Positions 1 to 7,304 of a stretch of 61,646 nucleotides of DNA are shown here, in pieces. Source of the stretch: Pseudomonadota bacterium (GTDB taxonomy: Bacteria > Pseudomonadota > Gammaproteobacteria > Burkholderiales > Burkholderiaceae_C); the NCBI GenBank assembly GCA_021815805.1, contig JAKAZQ010000014.1:1-61646 (forward strand). Reading direction: 5' to 3'. The translations under genes and the position numbers were made by a program. Position 1 is the first letter of the stretch. The number at the start of each line of letters is the position of its first letter. Under the pieces are notes generated by a model. The model did not search any database. It was given only the letters and a program-made list of their open reading frames with translations, and was not told the DNA's origin.

Positions 1-151
1 CCTTCGGGCGCAGGCGCTGCGGGCGATCTGCGGCGTTGCCCAGGCAGGCCAGGCGCCCAGCCTGGCCTTGGCCTGGGCGCCTTGCAACTCATCCCGCAGC
101 GCCTGCGCGCGGCCCCCTGGGGTATTTCAACAGCCTGTTCATGCGCGTATG
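1..151 (+). repeat. Dispersed structured repeat, copy A (cut by window start)
   Basis: This stretch is nearly identical, with a handful of mismatches over about 147 bases, to the reverse complement of 28171-28318. It contains a perfect 15-base inverted pair (9-23 and 93-107). It ends in a 30-base segment (108-137) that begins CGCGGCCCCC and ends CAACAGCCTG; the same 30 bases occur twice near 28.2-28.45 kb. No transposase is encoded. The left end lies outside the window. From 152 to the ribosome-binding site at 386 I see no gene or clear signal. Confidence 0.8.
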
Positions 152-397
152 TGCCCCGTGCGTCGAGCAAGCGCCGAGCGGTTGTGCGGGCGCCAGCCAA
201 CGCAGCGCGCGGCCGCGGCCGTGGCAGGGAAAGGCGCAATCGCCACGCCCCGCAGCTTTCTGTACCATGCCCGGCAAGGAATCGGACAGGCACTCGGCCC
301 GCCTGCTCGCGGCCGCCGGAGAGGCCGCGCGGGAATGCGCGACTCCCGCCGCGTGCGTCCCGGTTCGCAGACGGTTCGCAGACACAGGAGGGACGTG

Positions 398-772
398 ATG
401 CAACGAGTCGCGATTGTCGGCCTGGGCAGGGTCGGCTCCCGTTTTCTGCAGGGCCTGCTGCCCTGGGCCTCTCGCGGTATCGAGATCGTCGCGGTTTCCG
501 AGACGGAGTCGACGCCGGGGCGGGCCGCGGCGCAGGCTGCCGGGATTCCGGTGCTCGGCCTGCCCGACCTGCTCGCCCGCGCAACGGAAATCGACGTCCT
601 GTTCGACCTCAGCGGGCAGTCGATCGTGCGCCAGACGCTGCGCCAGGGCCTCGCGCGTGCGGGCAACTTCCGTACCGTGATCGCACCGGAAAACGTGGCC
701 CAGCTGGTATGGGCGCTGATCAGCGCCGAGGAACTGCCGCAGGTGCACGCCGATCTCGGCTACGGCGCCTGA
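398..772 (+). CDS. Small NAD(P)-binding Rossmann-fold protein
   Basis: A 124-residue protein that opens with a beta strand followed by GLGRVGSRFL, the glycine-rich dinucleotide-binding turn of a Rossmann fold. It has the beta-alpha-beta order of the N-terminal domain of homoserine or aspartate dehydrogenases and related oxidoreductases. There is no second catalytic domain, so this is a stand-alone nucleotide-binding module; its substrate cannot be read from the sequence. The start at 398 is well supported by AGGAGG at 386-391, seven bases upstream. It stands alone, with a minus-strand gene downstream. A truncated dehydrogenase is possible, but the frame is clean to its stop. Confidence 0.65.
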   Translation: MQRVAIVGLGRVGSRFLQGLLPWASRGIEIVAVSETESTPGRAAAQAAGIPVLGLPDLLARATEIDVLFDLSGQSIVRQTLRQGLARAGNFRTVIAPENVAQLVWALISAEELPQVHADLGYGA

Positions 773-874
773 GCGGGCCGGACGGTAGACGGCACCGTCG
801 CGACATTCGCCGGGGCGAGGGCGGCGCTGCCCCGGGCAGGCCGCGCCATCGGGGTTCGGCCTGCGCGGGATGCC

Positions 875-1267
875 TCAGGCGCGTTGGCGCTGCAACTCCA
901 GGATGTAGCTGGCGCGGCTTTGATCTCCGGTGCGCATCGCGGGCCGCGACGACACGACGTGGCAGGCGGCGCGCGACGTGCGGCCTTCGAGGCGGATGGG
1001 CTTGTCCAGTACCAGGCGCTCCCCCTGGTTCAGCGCGAAATCGGCCATGACCACCAGCACATTGCCGGGTCGGGTGCCGACCAGCGTCGCCTCGTTGCCG
1101 ATCCCCAGGCCATCGTGATCGCTCCAAAGCGTCACGGTCTCGGCCTGGAAGCTGCCGCGGCGATCCAGCCGCAGATCGTCCTGGCTCGGCGGGTATCTGT
1201 CGAACAGGCGGGTGACCCTGGACGACATCGGGTCTGTCTTGATGCCTTTGGATGATTTGATGTCCAT
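875..1267 (-). CDS. Hypothetical protein, beta-rich, cytoplasmic
   Basis: A 130-residue protein that I do not recognise. It has no signal peptide or membrane segment. After a charged N-terminus, residues 35-115 alternate hydrophobic and polar positions as in a small beta-barrel, which could be PilZ-like. The arginine and D/NxSxxG motifs of a c-di-GMP-binding PilZ domain are not evident, so I leave it unnamed. An internal Met at residue 14 (MSSRVTRL) is an alternative start. It lies on the same strand as, and 300 bases downstream of, a diguanylate cyclase gene. The 1268-1567 spacer contains several hairpins. Confidence 0.5.
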   Translation of the reverse strand: MDIKSSKGIKTDPMSSRVTRLFDRYPPSQDDLRLDRRGSFQAETVTLWSDHDGLGIGNEATLVGTRPGNVLVVMADFALNQGERLVLDKPIRLEGRTSRAACHVVSSRPAMRTGDQSRASYILELQRQRA

Positions 1268-1389
1268 ATGCGATCAACCTGTTGGTGTGTTCAGGATTCC
1301 CAGCAAAGGATAGTCAATTGTCGCGCGATCGACGAACGATATGTCGTTCCAGGTGCAACCAAACGTTGTCCAGGCGAAAGCGCGCCCCC

Positions 1390-1528
1390 TGACACACGGT
1401 GTTCACAAACCGGATCTAGGCTGGTGCTTGTCCCGGCGTTGCCTGCGCGCGCCGGGACGCCTCCGGGTTCCCCACCCGGTGACTGTGTGCGCGAACCTTC
1501 CACCCGCCCGTCCCGGCGGGTTTTCTTT
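1390..1528 (+). ncRNA. Candidate small RNA: three hairpins and a terminator
   Basis: Three successive stem-loops lie on the plus strand in a spacer with no plus-strand gene nearby. They are GTCCCGGCG/CGCCGGGAC (1430-1438 with 1450-1458), CCGGGT/ACCCGG (1463-1468 with 1474-1479), and a terminator-like hairpin with a T-rich tail (1502-1528). The start is a guess and no strong promoter is visible. It matches no RNA family that I can recognise by eye. It could instead be a leader of the minus-strand gene at 875-1267. Confidence 0.25.
1502..1528 (+). terminator. Rho-independent terminator on plus strand
   Basis: ACCCGCC (1502-1508) pairs with GGCGGGT (1515-1521) across a six-base loop and is followed by TTTTCTTT. 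The T-tract is on the plus strand only, so this does not serve the minus-strand cyclase gene that ends at 1568. No plus-strand gene ends here. Confidence 0.55.
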
Positions 1529-1567
1529 GCGCAGCAATGGCGGTCCGTGCCGCCTCGCCGTAAGGGC

Positions 1568-2488
1568 TCAGGCGCTCCATTCGTGAAAACGCCAGATGCC
1601 GGGTCCAGCCGCCTTGGCCTGATACATGGCCTCGTCGGCGCAGCGCAGCAGGGCGCGGCCGGTCTGCGCGTCCTGCGGGCACAGCGCGATCCCGATGCTC
1701 GCCGACACGCCGGCCTGCGCGCCGCGCTCCAGCAAGATCGGTGCGCGCAGGCGTGCAAGCAGCCGCGACACCGTGACCTCGATCTGCTCACGCGATTCGA
1801 GACGCGTGAGCACGAGCACGAATTCGTCGCCGCCAATCCGCCCCACGATGTCATGGCTGCGCACGCCCTGCTGCAGGCGCTCGGCGATTTTCTGCAGCAC
1901 GACGTCGCCGGCCTCATGGCCCATGCGGTCGTTGACGGGCTTGAATCCGTCGAGATCCATGAAACACACCGCCAGCGCGCCGCCGAATCGTTTGCAGGTC
2001 GCCAGTTCGCGCTCCAGCAATTGCTGAAGCATGGCGCGATTCGGCAGTCCCGTGAGAGGGTCATGGAACGCCAGGGTCTCGAGGCGCGTGGCCTGCTCCT
2101 TCAGGCCGGTGATGTCGGCCAGCACCCACAGGGACTCCTGGGGTGACAGCAGGGTTGCACGCAAATCGGCCCAGACCCCCTCGCCGCCCTTTTTCTGCAG
2201 GCGCAACTGGGTGCGAAAGCTGCCATCGCGCTGCAGCATGCTGCGCGGCTCGCGCTCCATGCAGGTCGCGCTGGCGCTGTCCGGGTAGAGAACGCGAGCC
2301 GGCAGTCCGACGAGTTCTCCCGGCTCGTAGCCGAACATCAGTTCGAACGTGGCGTTCATCCAGCGGAATCGGCGCAGACGCAGTCGGGCAACTCCGAGCA
2401 GATCGGTATTCAGCAAGGCGTCGAGTTCACGACGCTCCAGACCCGGGCCTGGCCGGGTAGTCTCGATGACGGGGTTCGCCTCGGGCAT
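1568..2488 (-). CDS. PAS-GGDEF diguanylate cyclase
   Basis: A 306-residue soluble signalling protein. Residues about 22-130 form a PAS sensor domain with a PAC-like end (WVLADITGLKEQ). Residues about 138-300 form a GGDEF domain with FHDPLTGLPNR at its start. The catalytic GGDEF is intact at 219-223 and is preceded at the right spacing by an inhibitory-site RxxD (RSHD, 210-213). It should therefore make cyclic di-GMP from two GTP and be subject to product inhibition. There is no membrane segment, so the PAS domain probably senses a cytoplasmic cue or binds a partner. Upstream lies an AT-rich segment with palindromes that probably holds its promoter. Confidence 0.9.
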   Translation of the reverse strand: MPEANPVIETTRPGPGLERRELDALLNTDLLGVARLRLRRFRWMNATFELMFGYEPGELVGLPARVLYPDSASATCMEREPRSMLQRDGSFRTQLRLQKKGGEGVWADLRATLLSPQESLWVLADITGLKEQATRLETLAFHDPLTGLPNRAMLQQLLERELATCKRFGGALAVCFMDLDGFKPVNDRMGHEAGDVVLQKIAERLQQGVRSHDIVGRIGGDEFVLVLTRLESREQIEVTVSRLLARLRAPILLERGAQAGVSASIGIALCPQDAQTGRALLRCADEAMYQAKAAGPGIWRFHEWSA

Positions 2489-2594
2489 TGCGTCGCGGTG
2501 GGTTGCGAAGGCGGAAAGGTGGATGCAGCGTCATGTGCAGGCCGCGATGCGGGTGCTCCCGGGCGCCTAGTCCGGCGTGCGATCAAAGGCACAC

Positions 2595-2725
2595 CTGCGG
2601 CATGAGTATGAGGCAAACATTCATAGAAGTCCACGATAAATGGAAAAAATGAATGTATGTAAGCCATATGGCTAACAAATAATTGATCAATAGGGCATCA
2701 TTGCTTTGATTTATGCATTCATGCG
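2595..2725. promoter_or_regulatory. AT-rich island with palindromes upstream of the cyclase gene
   Basis: About 130 bases are strikingly AT-rich in an otherwise very GC-rich region. They hold two close perfect palindromes, AGCCATATGGCT (2662-2673) and ATTGATCAAT (2682-2691), plus a CATTCAT/ATGAATG inverted pair (2618-2624 and 2649-2655). The island lies 107 bases upstream of the PAS-GGDEF start and may hold its promoter and operators, or be foreign DNA. I see no gene in the rest of the 2489-2991 gap. Confidence 0.4.
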
Positions 2726-2991
2726 TCGCAACCGCGGCTCGCGCCCGACGCGGCGCAAGGCGTGCCGGCTGCTGCCCGCAAACGTCGGAAACCTTCGTGG
2801 AGGCGACGAGCCCAACCCCCTCGTTTTGCGGCCCTGGGCGGCTCCTGCCGCGCCGCATCGCCGGCAGAGCGACGCCGCACGCGCAGCAGGCGCTTCAAGA
2901 TCCGGCGCATGATCGGCTGCCATGTCGTGCCTGTGGTGCCCGGGCAGGCCCGGCGCGCGGTCGGCATGTGTCGCAGCGCCGTGCCGGGCCG

Positions 2992-3324
2992 TCAACGCCG
3001 GAAGACGAACGCGCTGCATCCGTGCCCGCGGGAACAGTGAATGTCGACGCTCGGGTTGCCGCTGACGCCATCGATCTCCAGGGACGCGAGAGGGCCGCCC
3101 GCGGGTCCGTACCGCATCTCGCCCGAGAAGGCCTCGGCCGTGTCGACGGCTCTCTCCTCCGAGTTGGCGACCCGCAGCACATTGCGATCCCAGAGCACGA
3201 CATAGATGCTCTGCGCCGAGCTGAGCGGGTCGTCGTTGAAGATGGCGACCCGCACCGACGCGAAGGCCGGCGTACCCAGCAGGAACGTGCCTGCGGCCAC
3301 GAGACGCTTCCATGGGATCTGCAT
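2992..3324 (-). CDS. Small secreted protein, tandem family member 1
   Basis: A 110-residue protein with a signal peptide (positive MQIPWKR start, hydrophobic core, TPAFA cleavage site) and a mature part of about 88 residues. The mature part starts VRVAIFNDDP, has a central YGPAG turn and ends with a conserved pair of cysteines (IHCSRGHGCSA) suited to one disulfide. It matches the next gene over nearly its whole length and, more loosely, the gene at 4269-4697. I do not recognise a named family. A periplasmic or secreted location is inferred from the signal peptide. It lies 150 bases downstream of its closest paralogue on the same strand. Confidence 0.7.
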   Translation of the reverse strand: MQIPWKRLVAAGTFLLGTPAFASVRVAIFNDDPLSSAQSIYVVLWDRNVLRVANSEERAVDTAEAFSGEMRYGPAGGPLASLEIDGVSGNPSVDIHCSRGHGCSAFVFRR

Positions 3325-3474
3325 GACGGACTCTCGACTCAGGCTGGAAGGTTCCGCGCGCTGGCCCCTCGCGGCGCGCGCAGGGCTGCGCAGGGGTGCG
3401 CAATCGGGCGGGCGACGCCGCGTCGCGCCGGGCGCGGCGCGGCGCGGCCGTGACCTCGAGTTCTGCGCACAGGC

Positions 3475-3807
3475 TCAACGCCTGCGGATGGCCGCGCTGC
3501 ATCCGCGTTGCGCGGAGCAGTGGATGTCGACGGAGGTTTCGACCTTCGCGCCATCGATATGGAGCGACACGAGGTTTTCCCGGGAGGCCCCGTACTCCAG
3601 GATGCCCTCGTACGGCCGGGCATCGTTGACGGCCTTTTCCTGACCGTTGCCCACGTTCAGGGTATCGTAGCGCCACTCCACCGTGTACGTGGTCTCCGGA
3701 GCGCCGACAGGATCGTCGTTGTAGATGGCAACCCGCAGCGTCGCGAAGGCCTGGCCCCAGAGCCCCAACATGCACGCTGCCACGCAGCATTTCAGCACCA
3801 GACGCAT
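3475..3807 (-). CDS. Small secreted protein, tandem family member 2
   Basis: A 110-residue paralogue of the 2992-3324 gene with the same length and layout: signal peptide (MRLVLKCCVAACMLGL, cleavage after QAFA), then LRVAIYNDDP, EKAVNDARPYEG, YGAS and the two-cysteine IHCSAQRGCSA end. I chose the start at 3807 because AGGGAGAAG lies just upstream and it makes the two paralogues equal in length; an in-frame Met at 3855 would put 16 extra residues before the signal peptide. The function is unknown. Conservation of NDDP, YG, IDG and the cysteines between copies indicates that it is under selection as a protein. Confidence 0.7.
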   Translation of the reverse strand: MRLVLKCCVAACMLGLWGQAFATLRVAIYNDDPVGAPETTYTVEWRYDTLNVGNGQEKAVNDARPYEGILEYGASRENLVSLHIDGAKVETSVDIHCSAQRGCSAAIRRR

Positions 3808-3965
3808 TTCGGCTTCTCCCTGTTTGACCAGATCGTGCAGGCAGCCTATTCGCACAGGCTGGCATACGCCGCCTCATGGGCGCTCAACATACCTTTCCTG
3901 GGGGCAGGAGCGCGCGCTTGCACGCCGCGGATCGCGTTCGCCTCCATGCCGCAGCGCCCGACAGG

Positions 3966-4210
3966 TGCCGCATCGCGTCCGCGTTGCCCGGAGCCGTCGA
4001 TGTCGAGCGGCGTGTTGCGTCCTTCGGCATCGATGTCCAGCGACACTGGCGGGCCTGCCGACGGCGCGTGCTCCACGCCGATCGACAACGCCGCGGCGAT
4101 CGTCGAGGCTCGCTCCCGGACGTTGCCGACACCCCGGCGTCGACCATCCCGCGGCAGCCCGCCGGATGTCTCCAGCCCATCCCGGGGTCGTCGTTGACGC
4201 GTCGACGCAC
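3966..4210 (-). pseudogene. Decayed third copy of the secreted-protein family
   Basis: Translated pieces in two different frames match the family. VNDDPG near 4195 matches the N-terminal NDDP motif. SAGPPVSLDIDAEGRNTP at 4061 and downstream matches the C-terminal SLxIDG region of the intact paralogues. Joining them needs a frameshift. The cysteine positions are lost (IDGSGQRGRDAA replaces IHCSxxxGCSA), and no signal peptide joins the front. Its place between members 2 and 4 fits an array made by tandem duplication. Confidence 0.6.
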
Positions 4211-4241
4211 GCCGCCGCAGGCTTGCCCGGATGCCTGTCGC

Positions 4242-4268
4242 CGGCCCTACCGGCCCTACCGGCCCTAC
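4242..4268. repeat. Nine-base tandem repeat, three copies
   Basis: CGGCCCTAC is repeated three times head to tail, directly after the stop codon of the secreted-protein gene that ends at 4269. It is probably a slippage-prone microsatellite; no role is evident. Confidence 0.8.
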
Positions 4269-4697
4269 CTATCGCGCGGCGATGGCGCCGGGTCTCGCCT
4301 GTGCGCCTTCCAGGGGGCGTACCGAGGCCATGCAGCCGGTCGATGCCTGGCAGTCGATGGTGACGCGCAGATCGGTGGCCGAAGCGTCGACAAGGATGGT
4401 CGCGTCGCCGTTGGCGGACCCATACCTGACGGGGCCGCTGAAGGGCAATGGGCTGCGGAACCACCACCACTCGCCGTTGTACACGGTCTGCGCGAACAGG
4501 AAGTCGGGCCGGAAACTGGCCCAGTACCACGTCCGCGGTGTGGCGGCGTCGTCCGGGTCGTGGTTGATGATCTCCAGCAGGATGCCGGCTTGGGCCTGCA
4601 GGCTTCCCAGCAGCAGACCCGTCGCGACTCCGTGGCGCAGCAGACGACAGTTTCTGCGTGCATGCCTGCGCGAACTGCGCGTGATGGGGGTACGCAT
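4269..4697 (-). CDS. Small secreted protein, divergent family member 4
   Basis: A 142-residue protein whose arginine-rich start leads into a hydrophobic core and a LQAQA cleavage site. The mature region shares the family plan: ILLEIINHDP at the front, PFSGPVRYGSANG in the middle, and a two-cysteine end (IDCQASTGCMASVR). It is richer in tryptophan (NGEWWWF) and has a 15-residue tail. The start at 4697 follows an AAGGAT ribosome-binding site; a longer frame reaches 4790 without support. It is divergent from the sco gene, so the promoters share 4698-4877. The function is unknown. Confidence 0.65.
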   Translation of the reverse strand: MRTPITRSSRRHARRNCRLLRHGVATGLLLGSLQAQAGILLEIINHDPDDAATPRTWYWASFRPDFLFAQTVYNGEWWWFRSPLPFSGPVRYGSANGDATILVDASATDLRVTIDCQASTGCMASVRPLEGAQARPGAIAAR

Positions 4698-4877
4698 GCG
4701 GCATCCTTGTCTGCGCCCGGGAGCGCGTGCCCGGGAATTCACGCCACAAGCGTAGGCTGTGCGCGAAGACCGCGTGGCGGGCGTGCCCATGCCATTCGGG
4801 CACGGTCACGCCCGGGCCCGATCGGCGGCACGCGTCCTGCCGGCAGCCGAGCCCGGCTCGCAGCGCGCGGTCGTACC

Positions 4878-5642
4878 ATGCGACGCACCATGCCCAGCGA
4901 AACCTTCTCCAACGCCCGCACGCGCGCCCTGCGCAGGGGCGCCTTCGCCGCACTGTTCCTGCTCGCGGGCCTCGCGCTGGGGTGGTGGATCGGCCTGCAT
5001 CGAGCCAGGTCGCACGCCGCGCTTCCCGTGCTGTTCGCCGCTCCTGCGTACCAGGGGCTGGTGAACCAGAACGGCGAGAACGTGTCATCGAGGGACTTCG
5101 CGGGCAAGGTGCAGGTGGTGGCCTTCCTGTTTCCGTACTGCAACACCTTCTGCCCGGTGATCGCCGCGCATCTCGTGGGCTTCGAGAATCTGCTGGCCGG
5201 CTCGGCCCTGGCCGACAAGGTCGAGGTGGTGGCGTTCAATGTCGATCCGGCGGGCACCGGCCCGGCGCAGATGCGAGCCTTCCTGCAGGAGTACGGCTGG
5301 AACCCGTCGGATCCGCGCTGGCAGTACCTGACCGGTACGCCGCGGCAGATTCGTCGCGTGGTCACGGGCGGGTTTCATGTCGATTACCAGCGGGTTGTCG
5401 ATTCCGGTCCCGACGCCGCGGCGTCGCTGCCGGCGCTGGCGGTTGCCGGCAGCGACCCGCAGCCGATCGTCGCCAATCCGCTGGCCACGCAGGCGCATGT
5501 GCACTACGACATCACGCATGAGGATGCGCTGATGCTGGTCGACCCGCAGGGCCGCGTGCGCGCGATCTACGATCAGGCGGACGCGGTGGGCAAATTCCGG
5601 CTGCTGCACGCCGTGCGTTCGTTGCTGGACGCCGCGCACTGA
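4878..5642 (+). CDS. SCO1/SenC-family copper chaperone or thioredoxin-like protein
   Basis: A 254-residue protein with one N-terminal membrane anchor (about 21-40) and a thioredoxin-like domain facing the periplasm. It carries the SCO copper-binding set: CNTFC (C88, C92) after a beta strand, and a distal histidine in DITHED (H214). The family delivers copper to the CuA site of cytochrome c oxidase or reduces its cysteines. The insert between about 165 and 205 is longer than in minimal SCO proteins. Start 4878 (MRRT) and 4890 (MPSE) are both possible; neither has a clear ribosome-binding site. No oxidase genes are adjacent, so the partner is unknown. Confidence 0.8.
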   Translation: MRRTMPSETFSNARTRALRRGAFAALFLLAGLALGWWIGLHRARSHAALPVLFAAPAYQGLVNQNGENVSSRDFAGKVQVVAFLFPYCNTFCPVIAAHLVGFENLLAGSALADKVEVVAFNVDPAGTGPAQMRAFLQEYGWNPSDPRWQYLTGTPRQIRRVVTGGFHVDYQRVVDSGPDAAASLPALAVAGSDPQPIVANPLATQAHVHYDITHEDALMLVDPQGRVRAIYDQADAVGKFRLLHAVRSLLDAAH

Positions 5643-5717
5643 GACGCCGCGCACGCGGACTTTGCGCACGCGCACTGCGCGCCGGTGCGCGCTTCAGTGC
5701 GGGGCGTGCGCCTGCTT

Positions 5718-5747
5718 GCGGTGCACGCACGCGCACGCGTGCACCGC
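5718..5747. terminator. Strong GC hairpin after the sco gene
   Basis: A perfect 11-base inverted repeat, GCGGTGCACGC with GCGTGCACCGC, flanks an eight-base loop 75 bases after the sco stop and before the ATP-grasp gene. There is no T-tract, so it may act as a transcript-stabilising or Rho-linked stem rather than a classical terminator. Confidence 0.35.
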
Positions 5748-5835
5748 ACGACGCCCCGTCGCGGTGCGCCGATCGCGCCCGCGACCGGCATGGCTCTTGC
5801 TTGATGGTTCCGCAGGAACAGCCAGCGGGACGAAC

Positions 5836-7245
5836 ATGCAGGCATACAGCGAATCCGGCGAATCCGACGGCCGCGGCCGCGAGGCCTGGCGTCCGCTTCG
5901 GCAATGGTGGGAACAGGCGGGCGCCCAGGCTTTGCGGAGCAAGCAGGAGGAAGCGCGCCTGGCGTTCTACCGCGAAGGCATCACCTTCGCGTTGCAGGGA
6001 GATGCCGAGGGAGCGGAGCGGGCGATTCCGTTCGACATCCTGCCGCGGGTCCTGACGCGCCAGGAGTGGGACCGGTTGCAGCGCGGGCTCGAGCAGCGGG
6101 TGCAGGCGCTGAACCTGTTTCTCGCCGATCTGTACGGCGCGCAGCGCATCCTGCGCGAAAAGGTCGTGCCGCAGCAGGCGATCCTGGGGAACTCGCAGTA
6201 CCGCGCCTGCATGCGCGGGGTGGCGGTGCCGCGCGGCGTGTTCGCGGCGGTCTGCGGCATCGACCTGGTGCGTACCGGCGAACAGGAATTCCACGTGCTG
6301 GAAGACAACCTGCGCGTACCGTCCGGAGTGAGCTACATGCTCGAGAACCGGCGCATCCTGTCATGGCTGGCACCCGAGTTGTTCGAGTGCGTGCGCGTCG
6401 AGCCGGTCGGACATTATCCGGAACTGCTGGGCCAGACCCTGCGCGAACTGGCCCCCGGCCACGTCGATGAGCCGACCGTGGTGGTGCTTACGCCCGGGCC
6501 GTTCAACAGCGCGTATTTCGAGCACGCGTTCCTCGCCCAGGGCATCGGTGCGGAGTTGGTGGAGGGGCAGGATCTGCTGGTCGACGACGGCTTCCTGTAC
6601 ATGAAGACGATTCGCGGTCCGCAGCGCGTGGACGTGATCTATCGGCGCATGGACGACGATTTTCTCGATCCCCTGGCGTTTCGTGCCGACTCCATGCTCG
6701 GCGTGCCGGGGCTGTTCGACGTCGTGCGTGCCGGCAATGTCACGCTCGCCAATGCGGTAGGCACCGGCGTGGCCGATGACAAGTCGGTGTATCCATACGT
6801 TCCGCAAATGGTGCGCTACTACCTGGACGAGGATGCCATCCTGCCGAATGTGCCGACCTATGTGTTGTCCGATGCCCGTCAATGCGAGTGGGTGCTGGCG
6901 CATCTGCACGAACTGGTGATCAAGGAGGCGCAAGGCGCGGGCGGCTACGGCATGCTGATCGGGCCGAAGGCGTCGAAGGCCCAGATCGACGAATTCGCCG
7001 CGCGCATTCGCGCCCAGCCCGGGCGCTACATCGCACAGCCGACGCTCGCGTTGTCGACCTGCCCGACCCTCGTCGACGAGGGTGTCGCACCGCGTCATGT
7101 CGATCTGCGCCCCTACGTGCTGCAAGGCAGCCGCGTCCGCATGGTCCCCGGAGGGCTCACGCGGGTGGCCCTGGCCGAGGGCTCGCTGGTGGTCAACAGC
7201 AGCCAGGGCGGGGGTACCAAGGACACCTGGGTGCTGCGGGATTGA
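5836..7245 (+). CDS. Circularly permuted ATP-grasp protein (COG2308 type)
   Basis: A 469-residue cytoplasmic protein of the circularly permuted ATP-grasp type 2 family. It is recognisable from FDILPRVLTRQEWDRLQRGL near the start, HVLEDNLRVPSGVSYMLENR in the middle and VIKEAQGAGGYGMLIGP toward the end. ATP-grasp enzymes activate a carboxylate with ATP and join it to an amine; this family is predicted to make peptide or peptide-like bonds, but no substrate is known. It is followed 59 bases later by an alpha-E gene and then Anbu, the classic neighbourhood. The start at 5836 gives the usual family length. Confidence 0.9.
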   Translation: MQAYSESGESDGRGREAWRPLRQWWEQAGAQALRSKQEEARLAFYREGITFALQGDAEGAERAIPFDILPRVLTRQEWDRLQRGLEQRVQALNLFLADLYGAQRILREKVVPQQAILGNSQYRACMRGVAVPRGVFAAVCGIDLVRTGEQEFHVLEDNLRVPSGVSYMLENRRILSWLAPELFECVRVEPVGHYPELLGQTLRELAPGHVDEPTVVVLTPGPFNSAYFEHAFLAQGIGAELVEGQDLLVDDGFLYMKTIRGPQRVDVIYRRMDDDFLDPLAFRADSMLGVPGLFDVVRAGNVTLANAVGTGVADDKSVYPYVPQMVRYYLDEDAILPNVPTYVLSDARQCEWVLAHLHELVIKEAQGAGGYGMLIGPKASKAQIDEFAARIRAQPGRYIAQPTLALSTCPTLVDEGVAPRHVDLRPYVLQGSRVRMVPGGLTRVALAEGSLVVNSSQGGGTKDTWVLRD

Positions 7246-7304
7246 CCCCGCCGGTCCGGACGTCGCACGTCGTTTGCGCATTTCCACGTCGAGGAGTCAG
7301 CACC

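Noticed and set aside
1268..1567. Known riboswitch or 6S RNA
   Set aside because: The hairpins do not match the conserved cores I know for c-di-GMP, glycine or cobalamin riboswitches or for 6S RNA; kept only as an unclassified small RNA candidate.
2711..3877. A 388-codon minus-strand frame across the secreted-protein genes
   Set aside because: It conflicts with two paralogous genes in another frame that have signal peptides and mutual similarity; its own product has no recognisable feature.
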